Origin: Lepeophtheirus salmonis
Taxonomy: Eukaryota; Arthropoda; Copepoda; Siphonostomatoida; Caligidae
Direction: 5' to 3'
Length of the DNA: 64,000 nt
NCBI RefSeq assembly: GCF_016086655.4
Contig: NC_052135.2
Span: 17,946,363-18,010,362, forward strand
Shown here: positions 46,391-57,170 of the stretch, piece after piece
Layout: each line of letters opens with the position of its first letter
Position numbering within the stretch: position 1 is the stretch's first letter
The notes under the pieces: model-generated
What the model saw: only the letters and a program-made list of their open reading frames with translations
Told to the model about the DNA's origin: nothing
The model's database searches: none
Translations under genes and position numbers: made by a program

Positions 46391-48498
46391 TCCATTGGAT
46401 TGTGGGTTATGTGGAGAAGAACATCGCCATTCAACTCCCCAAAAGGATAAAAATTCTTGAAATTCCCTGGACGAGAAGTTTGTTCCCCATCTGATTCTAA
46501 AACTTCAGGTATACCATAATCAATGAAGAATCTCTCCATTACTTTCTTAATCACTCTTGATGTGCATCCACTATGCTCAAAATAATGTAAAGCAGGATAT
46601 CCAGAAAGTCTATCTACATAAACCAAGAAACGTTTCTCACTTACAGAAAATATATCCACAGCTACTGCTTGAAATGGTCTTGTCATTTTAGGTCCTTTAA
46701 TTTGAGTCTCCATTAATAAACTAGGTAATAACTTCTGGCATTCCTCACACTTTCTCACCATATCTTCGATGTCCATATCTATTCCCGGCCAATAAATTAT
46801 CTCTCTGGCACGCTGCTTAGTCTTCACTATACCTTGATGAGATACATGCAGGTTTTCCAATATTTCTTTCCGAGCTACTCTTGGTATAACAATTCTTTTA
46901 TTATTGACGATAATCAAACCTTCATAAATCGATAGACTATCTCTCAAATTCCAGTAGAGTTTTAATTCTTCAGGGAGATTTTTGATATTATTTCCAAAAC
47001 CGTCTTTAATAAAATTTATCAATTTTAGATAATTAACATCTTCTTGTGCTTGGTCTCTCAATTTTCTTAATCTTCGATCCTTGATCTGATCCGTTTGAAT
47101 TTTTTTACCACATACAGCTCTTATTAATATTCTTCTAACCTCATTCGTATGCACATCCTCCAATATGTCGTCCTTCCTCGGATTCCAGTATGGATTTCTT
47201 GACAAATTATCAGCTGCTAACATTTTTCTTCCTGGTTTCCAAGCAACAGTGAAGTTATAACGCATTTGCGTCCTTTCTTTAATTTCTTTTTGTCTTGGAT
47301 TCTCAATTTCGTCCAAAGTTTTCTTGTTGAGGATATTTACAATTGCTTGATGATCTGTTTCAATATGAAAATGAGGTAATCCTTGAAGATAAACATTTAA
47401 TTTTTTGGTTGCCCAATATATGGCCATCATCTCAAGCGTTGTCATTCCATAATTCTGTTCTGCTGCACTCAACCATCTAGAGTTTGCTTCAATAAGATGC
47501 CATTTTCCTTCATTGTCTTCTTGTCTTAAGATATACCCAAGACCTTTTTTCTTAGAAGCATCAGTCTCTAAAACAGTTTTTCTATTCGGCATGAAGTGAC
47601 TCTTTTGAGGTAATTTAACCAAAGACTTCTTGACATCTTCAAATATGTCATCTTGTTCTTTAGTCCATATGTACTCATTCTTGTTGGATAATAAAGGTCT
47701 CAATGTGACAGATAAGTTGGCTATTTCCTTTGAAAATCCGCTCATTTGATTGACCATTCCCATGAACGATCTCAACTCAGTTCTGTTTTGAGGAGCTGGT
47801 ATTTTTGAAAGAGCTTCTGTTTTTCTAGGATCGATATTAATTCCATGTTCTCCGACGATATAACCAATATACTCAACCTTTGGCTTAGCAAATTGAAATT
47901 TTTCTTTATTGAGTGATATTCCAAACTTCCTACTTCGATCAAGAAATTCCTTGACACTTTTAACATGATGCTCAAATGTCTCATCATATTTTAAAATATC
48001 ATCAACCAACTTCTTTGTATTTGGCAATTCCCCATAAGCTTGGTCCATCATAAGATTGAATACGTCACTTGTTGCATTTAATCCCATTGGCCATCTTTTA
48101 AACTTGAATCTTCCCCACGGAGTTGTTAAGTCTTGGCTCTCATGGTGTAAAGGGATCTGCCAATATCCTTTAATTGCATCAAACGTGGAAAAGTACTTAT
48201 TTCCAGGTTTAATGTTTGAAATTATCTCCTTAGGATTAGTCATAGGATTAGGTCTTTTCACAAACTTATTTAATTTTGTTAGATCCACTGTTAGTCTAAC
48301 CTTACCATTTTTCTTCCCCACCACAACCATAGGGTGACACCATTTAGGTTTATTTCCTAGCGGCTCAATTATTCCTTTTTTCAACAATTCTTCCAATTCC
48401 TTCTTCGTAGCTTCTCTATAAGCAAAGGGAATCGCCCTTGCTGTGTACATTTTCAAGTTTCTGCTCCTTCCATTAAAGATATTTTTATCGGTGCGCAT
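46372..48498 (-). CDS. pol: Pol: reverse transcriptase, RNase H and integrase N-terminal/core domains
   Basis: 708 codons. Reverse transcriptase: KGIIEPLGNKPKWCHPMVVV, YFSTFDAIKGYWQIPL (catalytic Asp), KKLVDDILKYD (the YxDD box reads LVDD). RNase H: LETDASKKKGLGYIL, SAAEQNYGMTTLEMMAIYWA and FHIETDHQAIVNILNKK give the D-E-D residues, ending KMLAADNLSRNP. Integrase: the zinc-binding HHCC finger (LHVSHQGIVKTKQRA ... CEEC), then AVDIFSVSEKRFLVYVDRLS (first Asp) and VLESDGEQ (second Asp), after which the frame is lost. The true pol start lies upstream, since Gypsy pol is made as a polyprotein with protease. The last 40 codons after the second Asp are out of frame. Confidence 0.93.
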   Translation of the reverse strand: MRTDKNIFNGRSRNLKMYTARAIPFAYREATKKELEELLKKGIIEPLGNKPKWCHPMVVVGKKNGKVRLTVDLTKLNKFVKRPNPMTNPKEIISNIKPGNKYFSTFDAIKGYWQIPLHHESQDLTTPWGRFKFKRWPMGLNATSDVFNLMMDQAYGELPNTKKLVDDILKYDETFEHHVKSVKEFLDRSRKFGISLNKEKFQFAKPKVEYIGYIVGEHGINIDPRKTEALSKIPAPQNRTELRSFMGMVNQMSGFSKEIANLSVTLRPLLSNKNEYIWTKEQDDIFEDVKKSLVKLPQKSHFMPNRKTVLETDASKKKGLGYILRQEDNEGKWHLIEANSRWLSAAEQNYGMTTLEMMAIYWATKKLNVYLQGLPHFHIETDHQAIVNILNKKTLDEIENPRQKEIKERTQMRYNFTVAWKPGRKMLAADNLSRNPYWNPRKDDILEDVHTNEVRRILIRAVCGKKIQTDQIKDRRLRKLRDQAQEDVNYLKLINFIKDGFGNNIKNLPEELKLYWNLRDSLSIYEGLIIVNNKRIVIPRVARKEILENLHVSHQGIVKTKQRAREIIYWPGIDMDIEDMVRKCEECQKLLPSLLMETQIKGPKMTRPFQAVAVDIFSVSEKRFLVYVDRLSGYPALHYFEHSGCTSRVIKKVMERFFIDYGIPEVLESDGEQTSRPGNFKNFYPFGELNGDVLLHITHNPMDWLKLV

Positions 48499-48599
48499 TT
48501 CATCTTTCTTAATGGTTGATTTCCATCAATTAATACATGGATCCTCCACAAGTTGATTCGGAAAAAAGTAGCTCTTTTCCAGTAGCTCCATTTAAACGA

Positions 48600-48880
48600 G
48601 AAATTTAAATTTTCTATTATAGGTCTTCTTTAATTTCCTCATTTCATTTAAAATGATGGTATTCCAGCTCCATTTAAACGAGAATTGTCTATTTAAAAAA
48701 TTCAATTTCATCCGCAATAGATACCTCACTACCAGAATCCGGAATTGCATAACTATAATTGCATAAGTATGTTCCATCCAGAGATTTTAATCGAACTTGT
48801 ACTGCTGGTGAGGGACTAAATGTGGTCACGTTTCTTACCGTGACTCTTCTGTTTCTTGCAATTCCATTTTTACAGGCCTT
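48600..48880 (-). pseudogene. Retroviral-type aspartic protease fragment
   Basis: In a different frame from the reverse transcriptase, the minus strand encodes CNYSYAIPDSGSEVSIADEI. The DSG triplet (48739-48731) is the active-site motif of retrotransposon proteases. The fragment is open for only part of a normal ~100-residue protease. An 18-bp direct repeat (AGCTCCATTTAAACGAGA at 48584 and 48666) falls within the same stretch and may have added to the frame disruption. Confidence 0.7.
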
Positions 48881-49985
48881 TGAATCTTTAAAATGACCAA
48901 TTCTTACAATTCCTACATTCCTGTTTCCAAGCAGGACATTTATTTATAATATGGTCTCTTGAGCAGAATATACAATCCATTATTTTTCTTTCAGGAGGAT
49001 TTTTCCTAAAACTATTTTTGTTTCGACTAAGGCTTTGATCCCTGAATTTTCCTCTTGTTATCTTGTTGACTTTTGCAGAATTTAACTTTTCGTCATCCCT
49101 CTTCGACATTTCCTCAGCTCTACATCTATCAATAACTTTTTGAAGTGTACATTCTTTTCTTCTATGGCCATAAGTTTTTTCCTCGTTTCTTCATCCCGAA
49201 GTCCCACAATTAATTTAACTTTGATATTTTCTTCGAAACAGTCTTTATTATCACATCTTTCATTTAATTCGGCACGATTTGCAGTTCGAGTTACTTCTAC
49301 ATAGAAGTCCTCGAATGATTGACCTTCTTTTGATATAAGGAATGGAATTTAACCTTATCAAGAATGATGTTATATTGAGAGCGAAAATATTTCCTCAATT
49401 CTTCTAAAATTTCAGGAATGGATAACACTGTGTTTTCTTTAATCCCAATTGAGACTCTTAATTTCTCCCTCATTTCTATATCCATGAATGATCTTAAATT
49501 CGCTAGCTGTTTTGCGTGAGAGTAGCTATCAACTCCTGCTAGTTGCCTGTAGTCTTCAAAACTGGGTTTCCATTCAATAAACTCATTCAAATCCATGCTT
49601 CCTCTCAATAGTTCCGGTTCCTTATATGCAATTTTTCCGTATACTTTACACGCTCCATCCTTTGAAGGCAGATGCTGATGCTCCTTGCCAGCTAATTCCT
49701 CCATTTTTTCGTGAGTTCCTTCATAATTTCTTCATCCATGCGATCTCTTTCTTCCATGAACATCAAGATATCCTCTTGTTGCTCCTTTGTTTCAGACTTC
49801 AACTCCATTAATTCTAAAATATCCTCTAAGATGTGTAATCTTCCACGGGCCCTTTGATGAGAAATTTCTACTAATTCCATTCTGTTTGAACGCTTCAGTT
49901 CATTAATGCTCCTTGTGACATGACCTTTGTATGCCTTAACTTTTGATTTTATAAAGTCAAACTTCTTACTTTTAAGTTCTTCCAT
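48790..49985 (-). pseudogene. gag: Gag (capsid and CCHC nucleocapsid), frame-broken
   Basis: Gag begins at the ATG 49985-49983 (MEELKSKKFDFIKSK), about 30 bp past the primer-binding site, with a basic, coiled-coil-like N-terminus. It passes to a second frame at 49704-49709 (T6 run) containing LLRGSMDLNEFIEWKPSFED and AKQLANLRSFMDIEMREKLR, a capsid-type segment. It moves to a third frame at 49328-49331 (T4 run) with SFEDFYVEVTRTANRAELNE. A zinc-knuckle region follows in 49109-48888 (CIFCSRDHIINKC, then CRNCKN) whose second knuckle (GHFKDSKAC) is again shifted, near 48899. Each break is of one base. Confidence 0.85.
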
Positions 49986-50014
49986 TATGTTTCTTAAGAT
50001 TGGTTCTGGTTTAT

Positions 50015-50025
50015 CGACTGCGCCA
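50015..50025 (-). other. Primer-binding site, complementary to tRNA-Ser
   Basis: Minus strand TGGCGCAGTCG, two bases inside the 5' LTR. It is the reverse complement of a tRNA-Ser 3' end (CGACTGCG plus CCA). Mag-type Gypsy elements are known to use tRNA-Ser. Confidence 0.8.
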
Positions 50026-50027
50026 TA

Positions 50028-50195
50028 TGATATACGTGGATATGAGATATATGAGGATATGGAGTTTATGTATATACTTTATTCTACACGCGGAGAATCC
50101 AGAATGACTCTCATATTAATATATTATTATACACAAAATACACACGGAACATTTATACATAGGTCACCAAACCTATAGCTATGAATATATATAAC
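50028..50195 (-). repeat. 5' LTR of the Ty3/Gypsy element
   Basis: Identical to 45711-45878 over 168 bp. The outermost base, which should be T in element orientation, reads G here (plus strand C at 50196), and the flank shows no target duplication. Confidence 0.95.
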
Positions 50196-52904
50196 CGCTT
50201 TGAAAAAAAAATAAAAATAAAAAATAAGAGGACTATTCTTTGCGCTCAGGAATATATGCATACTTAAATTTGAAGAAAAGAACTTCATCATGATAAAAAT
50301 GCGAATAATAATGTATGACGCTTTAACTTTTAAAAAAAGTATCAAAATTTTAGGTGGATTAGAGTAAACTTTTCCTCTTATATTATAACAAATCAATTAA
50401 TCGAGTTTTATTTTAGATATTCAATTATTCGCAAAACAATTAATCCAAAGTGTTAATTTTGAGTTTATTACTTAAAATTAAAAAAGAAACAAATAGGAAG
50501 TGAAATGTGTTCTTGAAGTTCCTTGCTAAAAAAATTAAATAATTTTCATATTTAAATAATACAGAGTAGAGTCATTTTATAAATTTTTGATTGGAAATGA
50601 AAGAGTCAAAGACACAACTTGACTGGATTTAATAAGTAATAGTTACTACGTTAATTAATAATAAATTTGTGGGGTTCATGGGTCCCATCGGTGCAAAAAA
50701 GGGCTATTTTTAAAAATGACATATAGGTACGAATTTGCTTTTGGAAACTATATTGCTCATAAATTAACTATTTTTAAGTTGTAAACAAAAACCCCAGTCG
50801 TTCTGAAAAAAAAAAAATTCTTATGGAAAAAAATTAAATAATTAAATTTCTAATATAAGATTTTAAAAAAAAATCAAATATAAAATCTTTTATAGAAAAG
50901 TTTCAAAAATACATAGTTATTCACACAAACTTAAATTTATTGGAAAAAAATTTGAAAAATTAAATATTTTTGTGAAGTGAAGGAAAAAAGGCATTTCCAA
51001 ACTTCTTTGACCGATCAATAAAATATTAATCCATGAAAGCAACTTTGATGCCTAGCGGAAGGGTATTTTCTTCTACTTGGGAAAATATTTCGAAAAGAAT
51101 AAATATAAATGGTAGAGATGCGGGTAAGATATTAATAACTACACAATATGGCAACCTACATTAACTTAATTTATGCTTTGATGTACTTAAATAGATCATA
51201 CAACTTATTTGGAAGCATTTTTTAATATGCAAATTTGATAATAATTGACTGACATAAATGTAGACTTTAGATTTTATGCCTTCACTCAAACTCAACTTGA
51301 CTCAATATTCAAGGCTAGAAACTGTATCTAAAATCTTACGTATCTTAATTTGTTTCCAAAATTATGGTCGATTATATATTTTTTTACGTTTTGTGTAGTC
51401 TTGAACTTTGAATTTGACCTCTCACAATTTAATGGTCTCTTACTGTGACCATATATATATACCTACGTACCAAGTTTCATAAAAACCATCTGTAACTTTT
51501 GCCGTAATCCTGATGACTAACAAACAAACAAAGGCGAAAACATATCCTCCACTTAACTTTGTTGCGGAGGTAATTACTCAAACTAGGGCGAATATGAATC
51601 CAACCTAACATATTGATATGATCCATATTTTAAAGTTTGTCTGTCCGTTGAGGGCTCATTTTTGAGGGTGTCCTTAATATCTTAGAGCTATGTGACTGCT
51701 TGATCTAAAAAGTAACAATCTAGCACAGTGCGTTTAGGACGCTCATAAAGATATTAAATAAATAATGGTTAGTTATTCGTTAGATTCTAAAGAGTTTATA
51801 GAAAAAAGGTTTGTACAGGAATGTGAAATTGGTAAATTGGGACATTTTTTAAATCACTATAACTTAGGAAATTTTAATTTTACATGATATTTTGAGGTTG
51901 GGTGTCTAGTTTAAGGACAAAAAGTTTCGTTCAAATAGGTAAACAAACAAACATGGAGCTAGGGAAAAGATCGGCGTTGTCGAATTGACTCGCGCAGGAC
52001 ACAAGGTAATTGCCCCCAACGGCGGATACATAAAATAATCATTTTCTCGATCGATGGATGACCAACTATTGTACGAAAATTTTTTATTTAAAATTAAAGT
52101 TTCAGGTCCATTAAAAAATGTCCCAATTTACCTGCATATCCCTTCTTAAAGTAAGACGGAAGTACTAAAAATAACTTTGAAAGAAAAGTACTTAAGTATT
52201 TGAAATTTTTGAATATTTATTTGAATTTTACCCTAAATATATTTTTAGTTGAAACTTGAACATACTTATTCATAGATATATAGAAAGGGATTTACAATTG
52301 AATCTGCAATAAATGTGGTTTGAAAGGTGTTGAAAACATATGTGTTAACTCCAAATATTGCAGGGTACACCCCCCCTAGTAATTGAATAAGCATAAAAAA
52401 GATACGTCTTATGTAATGCTAAAAATAAAAATTTAACTTTCTATATCTCTATTCATAATAGTATGAATATATGTTTGTATGGGTGTTTTTGAAAGGCTTA
52501 AAATTGAATTGAGATCAAAATGGATATATGTATGTATACTTAGAGTCGGAAGGAAAAAACTTTGACCATTGTGTTCTATACTTTTTTGTCAGCCATATTC
52601 TGACTTTTGCTTTTGATGTTCTATTATAGAAATAAAGTTATATACTATTTAACTGAGAAAATAGTTCTATTATTATGACTACATACTCCTACATAAATGA
52701 ATAATATACTCTTTATATAATAAAAAGTATATTATTCAGTAGAGAAATCCTCTAATATTATCAAAATTCTTCTATTTTGTCGATCATGTTGTGTCTTTGC
52801 AGAAAATAATATGAAATAATTGTTTTATGAATGTGCTAGTGTTAGTAAACGCCATTGCCAGAAGTAAGTGAGCGTCGACAAACGGACAAACTTTGCTTGT
52901 ATAA
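50196..52904. other. AT-rich intergenic DNA with MITE B and RTE-tail-like fragments
   Basis: No gene is recognised. 50795-50990 has family B interior blocks (TTTCAAAAATACATAGTTAT, then TCACA). Around 51455-51580, CCAAGTTTCATAAAAACCAT, CTGTAACTTTTGCCGTAATC, ACAAACAAACAAAGGCGAAA and ACATATCCTCC resemble the 3' untranslated ends of RTE-type non-LTR elements or derived SINEs in arthropods. No reverse transcriptase of that type is present. Confidence 0.35.
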
Positions 52905-53190
52905 TATAGAATATAACTCCCCCAAGGAATCATCTGTGTACCTCTCCTGTTTTCATGAGAAAACTCATACGTAGCTACTCAATACTTAGATCTTCTCTCC
53001 TCAAAAAGGAGAAAATAATAATAAGAGCCTCAGATTTTTGTGTAATAGGATGTGATGGGTCAGGGAGTGCTTTAGTCTCTAAAACGCTAACTAGCTATGC
53101 TTTACTTACTTATGCTCCTTGCTAGGCCTCATTTAAAGTCATGTTCATTACTTTTAATTTCATATATGTACTTGTTTTTAAAATGAATTT
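52905..53190 (+). repeat. Dispersed repeat family E, copy 2
   Basis: Aligns with 6335-6600 (TTTTCATGAG, GTAGCTACTCAATACTTA, TAATAATAAGAGCxT, GCCTCATTTAAAGTCATG). Both neighbourhoods also carry AGACAAACxGACAAAC-like motifs. Confidence 0.5.
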
Positions 53191-55014
53191 TAAATTTGTC
53201 TGCCACACAAATAAACAAAAACACAGGCCTTGCTTTATTAATATATAATATAATTTATTTATATTATATATTGAAAACGGCATGAAAAAAAGTAATCGTT
53301 TAAGCAGCTATGATTAGGTGTCTTAGAGCCCACTAAATCCAAAAATATTATATCAAATAATTTTAAATAAACACTGTGGCCCGTGGGTAAAATTAATTTT
53401 TGAATGCATAAAATATTTGGCAAAGGATACAATCAGTAAGATAAATCAATTAGTTAAAATTTAAATTATGAGAAATGATGATTTGTCTAATTTGTACTCC
53501 AATAAGAATCCCTTAATTATAATACAAAAGTACTTCAAAAATCATTGTTGAATGAATACTATCAGTAGTGAGGACTGATGGTGGGAGTGGGCATATTGTA
53601 GAGCGTGAGGAGAGAAGGCAGAACTGAGACAGAATATGGTATTAATATTGACTTAATAAACAATACCATTGGACGTCATCTTGGAATGATTATGGTCATT
53701 AATCTCATATTCGATTCTGCTGAAATTAGCCTAAAGTTACTCTCCTGTCTAAAAAAAAAAAAATTAAGCTAGTTGTTTCTTTAAAAAAAAAAATAACCAT
53801 AAAATTAAAAAAAAATATTTTTCTGTCTATTCTTAAAAAAAGAAGTTATGTGTCCAATTTAGTCATTCGTCACTTTTCTCAAAATGTTATTTTTTAAATT
53901 TGGCATTTATTAAAAAACAAAAAGTTCCGTCAAGAAGCCCAACCTACACATGTCAGAGAAAAATATAAATTATTGCCTTGTATATATAGAGTGTGATTTT
54001 TAACTTCTTTAAAGACAATTACCTACTAGTTGATTTAGAGAACCCTGAGATACATTATATATCCACAGTTCTATCAAGAAATAATTTATATTAATCAATC
54101 AAAATAAAATAATAGTTTTCTACAAAATATACCTTGAAAAATAGTCTTAAATATTCTCCTTTTTTTTTTTTTTTTTTTTTTTTTTGCAATGAACATCAAA
54201 GTTGACTTGAAAACAACGACTTACATGAGGTACGAAAACCATTTGATCATCAATTCCTTTTTAACTTTCAATCATTGCAGTCAATTTCTTTTACTTTACA
54301 ATATACTAAATATAAAATAACTTTTTGAGTTCTTATGAAAAAACAATTCTTATTCTCATGTTGATATCATCAATTATTTGGAAAATTAAGATAATTTTAT
54401 CTTGATTTATTAGCATTTTTAAAATTTAATTTCTGAGGTTTTGTGAATAGAAACAATTTTTAACTATTATTAGGAAATCTATATCAATAAAGCGAAATTT
54501 GCCTCGATCTTTGTCTGTTTGTCAAGGTCCTAGTTTTTAGTTGCTCTAAAAAGTACTCTAAAAAATAAATTATGATTAAATAAATGATGTCGTCATCATG
54601 ATTATTCGTTATACTAGATACGTAATTAAATTGAAATAATCTATACAAGTTCATGGGCATTCAATATTTTAATTGACTAACAAAGGTTCAATAAAAGGAT
54701 ATATATTATGATCAAAAGAAAACATTTTCTTTATACTGGGGTGGAAAAATTCCCATTTCATGAATGAAAATTAATTTAAACTAAAGGAAACTTACATAAG
54801 TTAGGGAACATCATGTCTTAGAAATATGAATTATTTCACCCTCATCATATTTATTCCTGCGTGGAATTAATGAAAACTTGTAGTGAATATTTAAGGATTT
54901 TAACCTTTTACTGCTAATTAAGATGCCAAAATTGTACTGCATTAAAATGAAATGAAAAATTGCATTGCACTTTGTACACACGTTTAATAAAATAATATGT
55001 ACATAGATGTGATT
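53191..55014. other. AT-rich intergenic DNA with T26 tract
   Basis: No gene is recognised. A 26-base T run lies at 54160-54185, and A runs are frequent at 53750-53810. Confidence 0.35.
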
Positions 55015-55830
55015 GGATATGGTAATAGGTAACTTTGTATAAAACATATGAACGTATGAAAGCAATTTCGCATAAATTTATGAGGAAACGGGGCATAGAC
55101 TCTCTGAATTGTCATTTTATACCCCGAATGTTGGCGATGTTATGAGCTAAAGCTGACACGCCAAATGTTGGGCGTGTCTTCAGAGATTTACTGTGTCCAA
55201 GAACGGGATACAACCCACCGCCGATACTTGAAAAAACTGCTAAGAGCACCCCACCATTCTTCCCATTGTACCCCAAAAGTTTGAGTGTGTTTTCGGGTAC
55301 CGCCAGATCCCTAACGGAATTCAACCCACAATTGATACTTTAAGAAACTACTAAGAGTTCCTTACAACCACCCGAGTATAACCCGAATGTTAGGGGTGTT
55401 TTAGGGTACCGCCAGCCTCCAAAACGGGATGCAACCCACCGCCAATACTTGAAGAAACCACTAAAATCCCCCCCTTTACCATCCCCCAACTATACCCCAA
55501 ATGTTGGGGATTTTTTCGGGTACTACTGTTCCCAAAACGGGATGCAACCCACCCCCGATACTTGAATAAACTACTAAGAGCCCCTCACAACTCCCCAATT
55601 GTGCCCCGAATATTTAGGAGGAACATATTGTAGATTATAATTTTAAGCCAATAAGAATTGAGAACTACTAAACGCCGAAAACACCCCAACATTCGGGGTA
55701 CAATTGTGGGTTTGTAAGGGACTCTTAGTAGTTACTTAAGTATGGGTGGTGGCTTGCATCCCGTTTGCCGCCCTGTGGTACCCGAAAACACCCCCAAACA
55801 TTCAGGGTACAATTATGGGGTTGAGCCAAA
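55015..55830. mobile_element. Foldback-like element 2: ~110-bp GC-rich tandem repeats followed by inverted copies
   Basis: Tandem units start at 55119, 55269, 55379, 55493 and 55602. Each has the form TACCCCGAATGTTGGGGGTG, TTTTCGGGTACCGCCAG, AAAACGGGATGCAACCCACC and GCCGATACTTGAAGAAACTA followed by CTAAGAGCCCC. After a 60-bp AT-rich spacer (55612-55670) the reverse complement resumes (GAAAACACCCCAACATTCGG, CTCTTAGTAGTTACTTAAGT, GGTGGTGGCTTGCATCCCGT) to about 55828. The left outer region (GGTAACTTTGTATAAAACAT ... GACTCTCTGAATTGTCATTT) recurs at 56860-57000 before another copy. Units match the arms of 15605-16990 at lower identity. No transposase is present. Confidence 0.65.
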
Positions 55831-56859
55831 TATACCTACAATGGTAATTGAGTTTATAGGTACATCTAATATACATTGACTGTGGGCATAGAGTTCCAGG
55901 AGGGTTAAAAAGAGACTTTCAAGAAAGTTAAGATTTTAAGACAAGAAAAATTAGTCGGTGTTAGGGGTTGTATAAGCGGGATTACCATAATACAGGAATA
56001 CATATGAACTATCCCAAGCCTACTTTTTGATCCACAGAGACGACATTCATAGGGAGAGCCCTGCGTTACTTTTTTTGCTGTATTTTCAAAAGCCACAAAA
56101 CTAACGATTTAAGCTCGAGTCGGCGGTGAAAGTTTTCCCGTCCAAGAAGAAAATGATGTTAATTCAAATGTAATTCAAGAAATTTAAGAGCTTGTTGAAC
56201 TAAAATTACTATATATTAAGATACTTAAACACCCATTTTTTCATCTTTTTGGCCTTGGTATACATATGAATATAAAAATCCTCGATTTCTTGTAACTCTT
56301 TTTTTATGTGAGATTCATTTATAATTAGGCAACCTTCGTTTGATGCCTCAAGATTCCTTTTTTTTAGCTTATCGGCTTAGTACAAGAAAATGCGAGAGTA
56401 ATTCAGATTGTTGGTGTTATTCGTCTTGCACCAATACCGTCAAGAAGCGTTTCAACGGTAGTTCATTTGGCTTTGATTTCTTTTCATAAGCCTTTTATGG
56501 CTTTGCTCATAGAACAAAAATATACTGGCGTCATTAAGAAAAGGAAAACCATTTAATATCAAGAAACCGCTGTAATAGATTTTGGTCTACACAAGGTACC
56601 AAGAAATTAAAAATATACATGTTCAAACAAAATTACTTCATATATAGCCAATAATTACTAGACCATCTATTATTCATAAAGTCAAATAAATAGTAGAGAG
56701 AGTTATTTGCTTCATTATATTTTGATAAGGGCTTGGTTTTTAAAAATTAAATTTTTTTGGAAAATTTTTCCAAAACTCCACTTCTATTTACAAAAAGTTA
56801 AATTTTGTCTCAAAAATTCATAGCGTGGTTCTTCAAGAATTGAAATATCCAATGGTGTA
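55831..56859. other. AT-rich spacer with a MITE B fragment
   Basis: No gene is recognised. 56735-56835 has family B interior blocks (AAATTTTTTTGGAAAATTTT, CAAAAATTCATAGC). Confidence 0.3.
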
Positions 56860-57170
56860 AGGTAACTTTATATAAAACATACTTTTATAAGGAAAATTCG
56901 TATAAAATATTTTGTATAAGGACATTTCGTTTAAAAACAATTTCGAATACAGTTATGATTAAATGAACTATAGACTTTATGAATTGTCATTTTGTACCCC
57001 GAATGTTGGGAGTGTTTTGGGAACCGACGACACTTCAGTAACTACTTAGAGCCTTTCACTCCCCCCAATTTTACCCTGAACATTGGATGTGTTTTCAAGT
57101 ACCGCCGAGTCCAAAAAAAAGACTTACCGCAAAAACTTGAAACAATTAAGAGCCCGTAGATTTTTATCTA
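56860..57170 (+). mobile_element. Foldback-like element 3: outer end and about 1.5 repeat units
   Basis: AAGGTAACTTTATATAAAAC through AATTCGTATAAAATATTTTG and GACATTTCGTTTAAAAAC precede GAATTGTCATTTTGTACCCC, then GAATGTTGGGAGTGTTTTGG and one further unit. The left boundary matches 55015 onward. The structure then stops without an inverted arm, so it is a truncated copy. Confidence 0.6.

Larger units (their letters stand above)
45711..50195 (-). mobile_element. Ty3/Gypsy LTR retrotransposon, tRNA-Ser-primed (Mag-like)
   Basis: A complete 4.5-kb element lies on the minus strand: 5' LTR 50028-50195, primer-binding site 50015-50025, gag (about 49985-48790), protease around 48735, reverse transcriptase/RNase H/integrase 48498-45920, polypurine tract 45894-45881 and 3' LTR 45711-45878. 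The order PR-RT-RH-IN is that of Ty3/Gypsy. The two 168-bp LTRs are identical over their length, so insertion was recent. Yet gag, protease and integrase are split by several single-base frame breaks. No direct repeat flanks the element (GTTTA on the left, CGCTT on the right). Confidence 0.95.

Noticed and set aside
48056..48337. 93-codon open frame on the plus strand
   Set aside because: It is antisense to the reverse transcriptase domain of the LTR element.
55112..55324. 70-codon open frame on the minus strand in the GC-rich array
   Set aside because: The frame is not maintained from unit to unit, so it follows from the lower stop density of GC-rich repeats.
55119..55612. Regularly spaced repeats as a possible CRISPR array
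   Set aside because: Units are contiguous ~110-bp repeats without unique spacers, and the genome is eukaryotic.
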